A DNA stretch of 64,000 nt. It comes from Bradyrhizobium sp. ARR65 (GTDB lineage Bacteria; Pseudomonadota; Alphaproteobacteria; Rhizobiales; Xanthobacteraceae). The stretch lies in assembly GCF_000472385.1 (NCBI RefSeq), contig NZ_AWZU01000015.1, positions 95,536-159,535 on the forward strand, given 5' to 3'. A model generated the notes under the pieces. That model ran no database searches. It was given only the letters and a program-made list of their open reading frames with translations, and was not told the origin of the DNA. Below are positions 57,917 through 64,000 of the stretch, in pieces. Numbering within the stretch: the first letter of the stretch is position 1; each line of letters begins with the position of its first letter. The position numbers and the translations under genes are program-made.

Positions 57917-60900
57917 TCAAATTCCGAGGCCGCGGCCTCTGCCAAGGTCGATGCCGAGGCTGAAGGCGAGTTCGAGGCCGAGCCGGCGGCCTGACTCAAA
58001 CGCAATGCCGAGCTCGATCTTGCGGTTGGCGAGGATGGATTCCAGTTGCGGTTCGCGTTCAAGGCCTCTCGCCATGTCGCCCATCGCCGAGCGCGTGGCC
58101 TTATAGCCGGACATGTCGCCCGCCTGATACTGGCGCAGGCTGGCCTGATCGAGGTTCTGCCAGCGCTCCACGAAGCGATCGGCGAGGCGGCTCGGATTGG
58201 TCCGCAGCTCGGTTTCGAACTGGAGTGCGCGGACGGCGCGGCTGACCTGGCCGCCAGCCACCTCGCGGGCCAGCTCCGGGTTCTTCTTGTAGGCGGCTTC
58301 GGCGTCACGCGAGCCATAGGGTCGCAGCTCCTCGAAACCCTTGCGGGCCTGCTGCAATTCCTTGACCTGCTCGGGACTTGCCTTGCCACCCATCTCCTGG
58401 GCCTCGAAGATCGCATCGACGGCGCGGGCATGGCGCAGGAGCGCTCGGGTGCGCAGGCGACGCAATTCCTTTTCTGGGTCTTCCGCCACCTTCCTTTCCG
58501 GCGCTTGGGTTTCGCGCCGCGGGTCGGTCTGCATACCGCTCCTTTCCCTTCCCGGCGTTTCCCGCTCCGGCCTCCGTCCGCCGTCCGGGTCGGCCACATC
58601 CGAAGGAGCGCGAAGGCCGTCGAGCACGCCGCGCAGCTTTTCCGGTACGACCTTGCGCACAATCTCGGCCACGCGCTCGCGGAAGGTGATCCCACGCCGC
58701 TCGGCGTAGCTCTGGACCGGATCGGCACGATCATAGTCCGAGGCCATGTCCTTGGCCCGGTCGCGCGACAGGGTGCGGACAAGGCGACCCTCGCCCGCAA
58801 AATCGTCGCAGCCATAATGCAGCTCCATGCCGTCGCGGTGCCGCGAGAGGGCGACATAGCTCGCATGGGCATCCATCCCCGGGGTCGCCAGCACATGGGT
58901 CCGGTCCACCGTCATGCCCTGCGCCTTGTGGATGGTCGCGGCATAGCCATGGTCGATCCGGTTATAGTCCTTGAGGTCGAAGGCAACGGATCGGCCATCG
59001 TCGGTCTGCACGGTCATGGAATGCGCGCTGACCTGTTCGATGGTCCCGAGCGTGCCGTTCTTCACGCCAAGGCCGCGCTCATTTTGCAGGAACATGATGC
59101 GGTCTCCGCTGGCAAAGCTTCGCTCGCCGCGCTCGACCGTCACACGCACCTCATCGCCCAGATCGCCGGCGGCCCGCATCCGCTCGCGCGCGGCCTCGTT
59201 AAGCGCCCGGACTTCGTCGTTGGTGTGGGTGAGGATGATCCGGCTCTGGTCGGGCGAGGCCTGCCGCTCGCGGTCCCAGCGCTCGATCAGATCGCCGCGC
59301 GCCTCTTCGCGGGTCGGGGCCTCATGCACCATGCCGTGCGCGCGATAGGCTCCAAGCGCCTGGTCGATTTTGCCAGTCGCCAGATCACGCGTGGCGTCGC
59401 GCTGCCAGTCCTGGCGCTGACGGCGCACCTCGCCGATTTCCGCCCCGCCGTGACGCTCATGGATCGACCGGAACGCCGCGCCCGCTTCTATTGCTTGCAA
59501 CTGCTGCGGATCCCCGACCAGCACGACCTTTGCGCCGGCCGCTGCCGCATGGGACAGCACGCGCTCCAGCTGCCGCGTGCCGACCATGCCGGCCTCATCG
59601 ATCACCAGGACATCGCTGTTCGTGAGCAGGTCACGGCCCTGTCCCCAGCCGTGCTCCAGGCTGGCAATGGTGCGGGAGGGTATGCCCGATCCGCTTTCGA
59701 GATTTTCCGCCGCGATGCCGGACAGCGCCGCACCCCGGACCTCATAGCCCGCCGATTCCCAGACGTCCCGTGCCACCCCCAGCAGCGCGCTCTTTCCCGT
59801 TCCGGCATGGCCGACCACAATGCCTAGATCGCGCCCGTCCGTGATATGCGCCAGCGCGTCAGCCTGCTCGCCGGACAGAACAAGACCGCGTGCTTCCGCA
59901 CGCGCCACCGCCGCTTGCCTTTCGGCGTCGTTCACCTCATGTCGTTCCCATTCCGCCATGAGTCTGGCAGCATGGTGCAGACGCCGTTCGGCCTGGATCA
60001 TGTCGCGGGTGGTAAAGCGGTCCTCGCCGCGAGCATCCTGGCCGAGCTCGACCAGATCGGGCGCGCCGCGCATCGCGCCCATCACCGCATTGAACTGGTC
60101 GATCCCGTCACTGTGCCGATGCGCAAACTTCGCCATGTCGCGCTGTGTGAACGTCGATTGCTGCTGGGTGATCGCGTCCAGGCCAAGGGAAGGATCCGCA
60201 ATGATCCTCTCGCCATTGCCGCGCGCGATCTCGCGGTGCATCTCGGCGCGGTCGGCGGCATCGAACCCTTCACCCTCGATCCGCTGTGCCGACGCGCCGA
60301 CTTGGCTTTGCGGCTCAAGCGCAATGCCTTGTGCTTCCAGGCTGCGATGGTCGATACGGGCGTCGATGTCGAGTTCGGCCAGGCGCTCGTTGGCTATCTC
60401 CGCCCAGCGCCTTCGCCAGCGCTCGACCAACTCGGTGCGGTTCCAGTCCCGCACCTTCGGGCCAAAACCGCTCTCGTCCACCGCGCGCATGGTCAGCATG
60501 ACATGGGCATGGGGTTTAGGCATGCCGTCGTCGGCCACGTCCCAATGCACATTGAGATCGGCGATCATGCCCCGATCGACGAATTCGCTACGAACGAAGT
60601 CGCGGGCCAGTTCGATGCCCTGGGCCTGCGTCAATTCGCGCGGGATGGCGAATTCGACCTCGCGGGCAAGCTGGGCATCTTTCCGGACTTCGAACGTCTC
60701 GACATCGTTCCAGAGCCGTTCGCGGTCGCTCCATGCCTCCGGCGCATTTTCGGGCAGCATCACCTCGGAATGGACGACGCCGCGCTTTCCGGAAAAATCG
60801 TGGCTGCGATCAAGCCGCTCGTCGCGCAGCCGCGAGCCCGACCGGTAGGCAGCAGAGGCCACCGCGCTGGAGCCAGACTTGCGGCCAATGACCTTGACGT

Positions 60901-60919
60901 GAAGATGATAGATCGCCAT
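57917..60919 (-). CDS. traA: Ti-type conjugative relaxase-helicase TraA (MOBQ)
   Basis: 1000-residue relaxase that nicks oriT and unwinds DNA for transfer. The N-terminal MobA/MobL relaxase domain starts MAIYHLHVKVIGRKSG with the Tyr-bearing ASAAYRSGSRL and the metal-binding His motif KPHAHVMLT (about 155). A RecD-like helicase domain (about 380-760) has Walker A VGHAGTGKSALL, Walker B VLVIDEAGMVG, and TIHKAQGMTVDRTH and YVALSRHRDGMELHYG motifs. A C-terminal helical region follows. The ATG at 60919 gives the conserved Ti-type N-terminus; an earlier start at 61015 is rejected because it would overlap the oriT candidate. Divergent from traC-traD as on Ti plasmids. No coupling protein or mating-pair genes are seen. 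Confidence 0.95.
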   Translation of the reverse strand: MAIYHLHVKVIGRKSGSSAVASAAYRSGSRLRDERLDRSHDFSGKRGVVHSEVMLPENAPEAWSDRERLWNDVETFEVRKDAQLAREVEFAIPRELTQAQGIELARDFVRSEFVDRGMIADLNVHWDVADDGMPKPHAHVMLTMRAVDESGFGPKVRDWNRTELVERWRRRWAEIANERLAELDIDARIDHRSLEAQGIALEPQSQVGASAQRIEGEGFDAADRAEMHREIARGNGERIIADPSLGLDAITQQQSTFTQRDMAKFAHRHSDGIDQFNAVMGAMRGAPDLVELGQDARGEDRFTTRDMIQAERRLHHAARLMAEWERHEVNDAERQAAVARAEARGLVLSGEQADALAHITDGRDLGIVVGHAGTGKSALLGVARDVWESAGYEVRGAALSGIAAENLESGSGIPSRTIASLEHGWGQGRDLLTNSDVLVIDEAGMVGTRQLERVLSHAAAAGAKVVLVGDPQQLQAIEAGAAFRSIHERHGGAEIGEVRRQRQDWQRDATRDLATGKIDQALGAYRAHGMVHEAPTREEARGDLIERWDRERQASPDQSRIILTHTNDEVRALNEAARERMRAAGDLGDEVRVTVERGERSFASGDRIMFLQNERGLGVKNGTLGTIEQVSAHSMTVQTDDGRSVAFDLKDYNRIDHGYAATIHKAQGMTVDRTHVLATPGMDAHASYVALSRHRDGMELHYGCDDFAGEGRLVRTLSRDRAKDMASDYDRADPVQSYAERRGITFRERVAEIVRKVVPEKLRGVLDGLRAPSDVADPDGGRRPERETPGRERSGMQTDPRRETQAPERKVAEDPEKELRRLRTRALLRHARAVDAIFEAQEMGGKASPEQVKELQQARKGFEELRPYGSRDAEAAYKKNPELAREVAGGQVSRAVRALQFETELRTNPSRLADRFVERWQNLDQASLRQYQAGDMSGYKATRSAMGDMARGLEREPQLESILANRKIELGIAFESGRRLGLELAFSLGIDLGRGRGLGI

Positions 60920-60949
60920 CGCGATCAGATCAGTGGCACAGCGAAGCGC

Positions 60950-60980
60950 ACGTCGGAACGACGTATAAGCGCGCCCTCCC
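60950..60980. other. Origin of transfer (oriT) candidate, MOBQ type
   Basis: A hairpin ACGTCG-GAA-CGACGT (60950-60964) is followed at once by ATAAGCGCGCCCTCCC. The part TAAGCGCGCCCT (60966-60977) differs at one base from the RSF1010-type nic core TAAGTGCGCCCT, and the hairpin-then-nic order is the same. It lies between divergent traA and traC, exactly where Ti-plasmid oriT is found. The relaxase next to it is of the matching MOBQ class. Confidence 0.82.
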
Positions 60981-61090
60981 TCGAAAAATTCTCGGGCGGG
61001 ATTACACCGTCTCAAACCGTCCCGGCGACCTTACAGCATTATGCCCAAGGCTCAACTATCATCGCTCCATCAACATTGGTGGAGGACGTG

Positions 61091-61417
61091 ATGCGCAAGC
61101 CGCGGGATTTCGACGGAGAACTGAAAGCGCTTCAGGACAAGGCCCGCGACCTCAAGAGCCGCAAAGTGCAGCAGCTCGGCGAACTGGTCATTGCAACCGG
61201 AGCCGACGCGCTCAGTGCCGACGAACTAGCAGGCGCGCTGATCGTGCTGGCCGAGACGAAGGACGCCGCAAAACGGGAGGCATGGGCGAAACGCGGTGCC
61301 ACGTTTTTCCAAGGGCGGTCGCGGCGATCTGCTCCAGCACCTGGGCGCGACGCTGGCGGCGTTGCGGCGCAACCGGGCGGCGCGCAACCGGCATCAGGCC
61401 GCAAGGGCGCGGCATGA
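61091..61417 (+). CDS. traC: Conjugal transfer protein TraC-like
   Basis: 108 residues. Starts MRKPRDFDGELKALQDKARD, a coiled-coil-like N-terminus typical of Ti-type TraC, then GADALSADELAGALIVLAE and a Gly/Ala/Arg-rich tail. Ti-type TraC is an accessory protein of relaxosome function. GGAGG is 5 bases before the ATG. Its stop is one base before the traD ATG. Confidence 0.82.
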   Translation: MRKPRDFDGELKALQDKARDLKSRKVQQLGELVIATGADALSADELAGALIVLAETKDAAKREAWAKRGATFFQGRSRRSAPAPGRDAGGVAAQPGGAQPASGRKGAA

Positions 61418-61418
61418 C

Positions 61419-61661
61419 ATGCGCTCGTGGCAGGTCGAGCGCCGCAAGCGCACGCGGCATCTCATTGAACTCGGCGGCCTCATCGTGAAAGCTGGACTCG
61501 TCAACCTAACCGGCGATGATCGCGCCACCATCCTTGGCGCGCTGCTTTGGATGGCCGACAAGCTCGAGAGCGATCAAGGCGAACGGGCACGAGCGCTCTG
61601 GGCCGCAAAGGGGAAGCAGGCGTTCGATGCGGACCCGGCAACACACAAGGGGACAGATTAG
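61419..61661 (+). CDS. traD: Conjugal transfer protein TraD-like
   Basis: 80 residues: MRSWQVERRKRTRHLIELGG, VKAGLVNLTGDDRATILGAL, matching the Ti-type TraD accessory family. The ATG at 61419 lies one base behind the traC stop, giving coupled translation; an in-frame ATG at 61296 would overlap traC heavily and is rejected. In complete elements traG follows, but here there is none. Confidence 0.85.
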   Translation: MRSWQVERRKRTRHLIELGGLIVKAGLVNLTGDDRATILGALLWMADKLESDQGERARALWAAKGKQAFDADPATHKGTD

Positions 61662-61738
61662 CTTGCCAACTACGGTTAGATGAATGATCGCAAAGAATAT
61701 CGCGGGCCGCCTTCGCTCTCGTGCCTGTCACCAGAAGA

Positions 61739-61764
61739 GCCCGGAGCTCGCTAGAGCTCCGGGC
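61739..61764 (+). terminator. Hairpin downstream of traD
   Basis: Perfect 10-base stem GCCCGGAGCT (61739-61748) and AGCTCCGGGC (61755-61764) with a 6-base loop, no T-run. It may end the traC-traD transcript. Confidence 0.5.
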
Positions 61765-62229
61765 AATAGGCAGAAGGGGGCCTCTAGCTAGGGGCGCCCG
61801 CCAACGCTTGCGCCGGCGACGAGCAGAAGGTCCTTCTCCTTGATCTCCGTCAACTACGACATGTGCTCACGGCAGAAGCCTATCATCTGCGGCTGGGCTA
61901 AATTAGCGCGCTTCTGTTCAGTGAAGGCGCACGGCACTTCGCCCCATTTCGGATGAAGCTTTGCAGCACGGCTGCCAAAGGCCACGGCCTTTGCTTCTAG
62001 AGGATGTCCTCGACCTGGACGGAGGAGATATTCGCGTCCTCTGAGATGATGATTTCTTTCGAACACTTGGCGATGACCTAGCCGTGCTCGTCGAGCACGC
62101 TAGATCGCCGGAGTGAAACCAGCCGCCTTGGCTTTGATTGCGATGGATGTCTTTAGGCTGTCCAAGGTCGCATCCCGGTGCCGAGCATAGCTTCTTTTAT
62201 CGTGGTCGCGACCCGAACCAATGACTTAG
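61765..62229. other. Degenerate region between traD and the integrase remnant
   Basis: 465 bases without an intact gene. On the minus strand a frame (62066 to 61854) ends in an amber codon and, directly after it, 20 codons to 61788 read TEIKEKDLLLVAGASVGG, which resembles the end of a double-glycine peptide leader; without a good start this is weak. The rest shows nothing. Confidence 0.35.
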
Positions 62230-62408
62230 CGTGAGGCCAGCAACGAGATGGTGCTAGCACATGCAATCAGTAGCAAGGTTGAAGCGGCCTATCGTCGCGG
62301 CGATTTGCTTGAGAAGCGCTGCACTGGGCGAAATTCTGCGCCTCCAAGACAGCCGTTGTAGGGATTCCCGAACACCAGGACGACGCGCGCAGCTTTGTGG
62401 TCGCATAG
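62230..62408 (+). pseudogene. 3' end of a phage-type tyrosine integrase, frameshifted
   Basis: After a TAG at 62227 the frame reads REASNEMVLAHAISSKVEAA then YRRGDLLEKR, the conserved C-terminus of P4/Bradyrhizobium-type integrases (E-M-x-LAH-x-I-x-x-KVEAAYRRGDL). At 62319 the match continues in another frame with LHWAKFCASKTAVVG and a stop at 62406. Catalytic residues and the N-terminal parts are missing, so it is inactive. It marks one end of the mobile element. Confidence 0.8.
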
Positions 62409-62508
62409 TGGCAAGGCCGACGACCGCGCACTGCCAATATCCGCCTATTCAAACCGGCCGGGCTTTGATGTACCCTCTCCTTGTTGTACAGCCGCGAGGG
62501 GAAATCCA

Positions 62509-64000
62509 GTGGCTACGATTACCGAGTGGCTGGCCTCGCTCGGATTGTCTGAGTATGCGGGCCGTTTTGCCGAAAACGACATCGATATCGACGTTCTCCC
62601 CGAGCTAACGGATCGCGACCTGGAACAGCTGGGCGTTTCGCTGGGGCATCGTCGGAAGATTTTGCGCGCGATTCGGGATATTGGCACCACCACGACCGCC
62701 ACGGTTCAGTCCGCAGCCGCGCCCGAGCCGAAGCAAGAGCATGATGCCGAGCGAGAGCATGATGCCGAGCGCCGCCATGTGACGGTGATGTTCACCGATC
62801 TCGTCGGCTCGACTGCACTCTCCGCCCGCATGGACCCGGAGGATTTGCGCGAGGTCATCTCGGCGTATCAGAAATGCGTAGCCAAGACAGTGCGGCGCTT
62901 CGACGGCTTCGTGGCGAAATACATGGGTGATGGGGTCCTGGTGTATTTTGGCTACCCCAAGGCTCACGAGGACGATGCTGAACGCGCCGTGCGGGCGGGA
63001 CTGGAGCTGACCGCGGCCGTGAGGGCGCTCAAGACCCGCGCCCTGCTGCAAACTCGCGTCGGCATTGCAACCGGCCTCGTCGTGGTCGGTGACATCATTG
63101 GGTCCGGGGAAGCCCAGGAACGTGGGATCGTCGGCGAGACGCCGAACCTCGCCGCACGCCTGCAGGGAATCGCGGAGCCGGACAGCGTCGTGATCAGCGA
63201 AGGCACACGAAAGCTGCTCGGCGATCTCTTTGAGCTCATTGATCTCGGGGCCAAGGAGCTGAAGGGCCTTGCCGGACCGACGCGGGCCTGGGCAGTGCTG
63301 CGGGGCAGCTCCATTGAGAGCCGTTTCGAGGCCTTGCACTCAGGCCGGACGACGCCGCTCGTCGGTCGGACTGAGGAGTTCGAGTTGCTGCTGCGACGCT
63401 GGCAGCAGGCCAAGTCCGGCCAAGGACGCGTGGTGGTCCTCGCCGGCGAGGCGGGCATCGGCAAATCTCGCATTGCGGCTGCGCTCCAGGCGCATCTACA
63501 AGGCGATTCGCACACCCGGCTGCGCCATTTTTGCTCTCCGCATCACCAGGACACCGCGTTGCACCCAGTGATCGGCCAGCTTGAAAGGGCCGCTGGCTTC
63601 ACGCGCGACGACACGGTCCAGGAGAAGCTCACCAAGCTGGAAGCCGTGCTAGTCCAATCCGATGCGCCGCCTGAGGAAATCGGCCTCATTGCCGCGTTGC
63701 TGTCGATCTCGAGCGCTGAGCGCTACCCTGTTCCCGAGCTGAGCCCGCAAAAGCGCAAGGAGAAGACCCTGGCAGCCCTGCTGGCGCAGCTGGAGCGGCT
63801 GGCGGCGCGCCAACCCATGCTGCTCGTTTACGAGGATGTGCACTGGATCGATCCAACGACGCTGGAAATCCTGACGCTCGTGATAGAGCGCGTGCAATAT
63901 TTGCCGGTGCTGTTGCTGATCACGGCACGGCCGGAGTTCAAGCCGCCATGGCCTGCCTACGCGCATGTGACCAACGTGGCGCTCGGGCGCATCGGCCGAG
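62509..64000 (+). CDS. Adenylate/guanylate cyclase with SAM domain and AAA ATPase, 3' end outside window
   Basis: At least 497 residues; the frame is open to the window edge. GTG start with AGGGG 8 bases upstream. Residues about 3-60 are a SAM (sterile alpha motif) domain (ITEWLASLGLSEYAGRFAEN). The class III cyclase domain (about 85-265) has VTVMFTDLVGSTAL with the first metal Asp, KYMGDGVLVYFGYPKAHEDD with the second, and GIATGLVVVGD. An AAA/predicted ATPase domain starts near 285 (PLVGRTEEFELL) with Walker A AGEAGIGKSR and Walker B LLVYEDVHWID. Further TPR-like repeats usually follow in this family. Likely a cytoplasmic cAMP-producing regulator; the large number of paralogues in Bradyrhizobium makes the role uncertain. 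Confidence 0.9.
   Translation, partial: MATITEWLASLGLSEYAGRFAENDIDIDVLPELTDRDLEQLGVSLGHRRKILRAIRDIGTTTTATVQSAAAPEPKQEHDAEREHDAERRHVTVMFTDLVGSTALSARMDPEDLREVISAYQKCVAKTVRRFDGFVAKYMGDGVLVYFGYPKAHEDDAERAVRAGLELTAAVRALKTRALLQTRVGIATGLVVVGDIIGSGEAQERGIVGETPNLAARLQGIAEPDSVVISEGTRKLLGDLFELIDLGAKELKGLAGPTRAWAVLRGSSIESRFEALHSGRTTPLVGRTEEFELLLRRWQQAKSGQGRVVVLAGEAGIGKSRIAAALQAHLQGDSHTRLRHFCSPHHQDTALHPVIGQLERAAGFTRDDTVQEKLTKLEAVLVQSDAPPEEIGLIAALLSISSAERYPVPELSPQKRKEKTLAALLAQLERLAARQPMLLVYEDVHWIDPTTLEILTLVIERVQYLPVLLLITARPEFKPPWPAYAHVTNVALGRIGR

Noticed and set aside
58046..59827. A plus-strand open frame of 593 codons opposite traA
   Set aside because: Antisense shadow of a well-recognised relaxase; no motif, no ribosome-binding site.
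61296..61418. N-terminal extension of traD to an upstream ATG
   Set aside because: It would overlap traC by 40 codons and give an Arg/Ala-rich segment not typical of TraD; the ATG one base behind the traC stop fits better.

Overview
The window looks like part of a chromosome from a Bradyrhizobium-type alphaproteobacterium. The DNA is GC-rich with tightly packed genes. It carries an ACC deaminase gene divergent from an Lrp-type regulator, a type-1 amino acid:[carrier protein] ligase whose zinc ligands fall at the positions known from B. diazoefficiens Bll0957, and several families of palindromic intergenic repeats typical of that genus. No rRNA, tRNA or CRISPR array was seen.

Layout. 1-3.6 kb: an oligopeptide/dipeptide ABC transporter operon, its first permease cut by the window edge. 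3.7-8 kb: an AraC regulator, a glutathione S-transferase, a branched-chain-type substrate-binding protein and an XRE-type regulator. 8.2-11.3 kb: a VIT/VWA surface protein with a C-terminal sorting signal followed by a class GN sortase, a Gram-negative sortase pair. 11.4-15.3 kb: a DUF1614 membrane protein, an NDP-forming acyl-CoA synthetase and an orphan MCE/MlaD protein. 15.7-23.5 kb: a 2094-residue soluble hybrid histidine kinase with about 25 HAMP-like modules, followed after 3 bases by a receiver-PAS-HWE kinase. 23.7-29 kb: a Baeyer-Villiger-type flavoprotein, a trypsin-like protease, a HAD hydrolase and the methylthioadenosine salvage pair mtnA-mtnP. 29.1-32.9 kb: carrier protein, acyl-CoA dehydrogenase homologue, amino acid:carrier protein ligase and an unrecognised acyltransferase-like protein. 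33-38.6 kb: an esterase, metY-metA and recQ. 38.9-48.6 kb: acdS/acdR, a small secreted protein, a TetR-controlled NTF2/DUF3237 pair, a DegP protease, a UPF0324 (YeiH) transporter with a 51-residue membrane partner, a second metY and an alpha/beta hydrolase. 48.6-56.2 kb: an alkanesulfonate-type uptake and desulfonation operon whose first gene is frameshifted, and a divergent extra binding protein. 56.2-56.9 kb: two small proteins. 57.5-62.4 kb: a decayed mobilisable element (AlpA-like regulator, Ti-type TraA relaxase, a strong oriT candidate, TraC, TraD and a broken integrase 3' end). 62.5 kb to the end: a SAM-domain adenylate cyclase/AAA ATPase, cut by the edge.

Sulfur is the recurring theme: two sulfhydrylases, a homoserine acyltransferase, methylthioadenosine salvage, organosulfonate uptake and oxidation, and a putative sulfate exporter all lie within 30 kb. 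The candidates most worth following are the sortase pair, the poly-HAMP kinase, the carrier-protein aminoacylation cluster, the small membrane protein beside the YeiH transporter, and the oriT.
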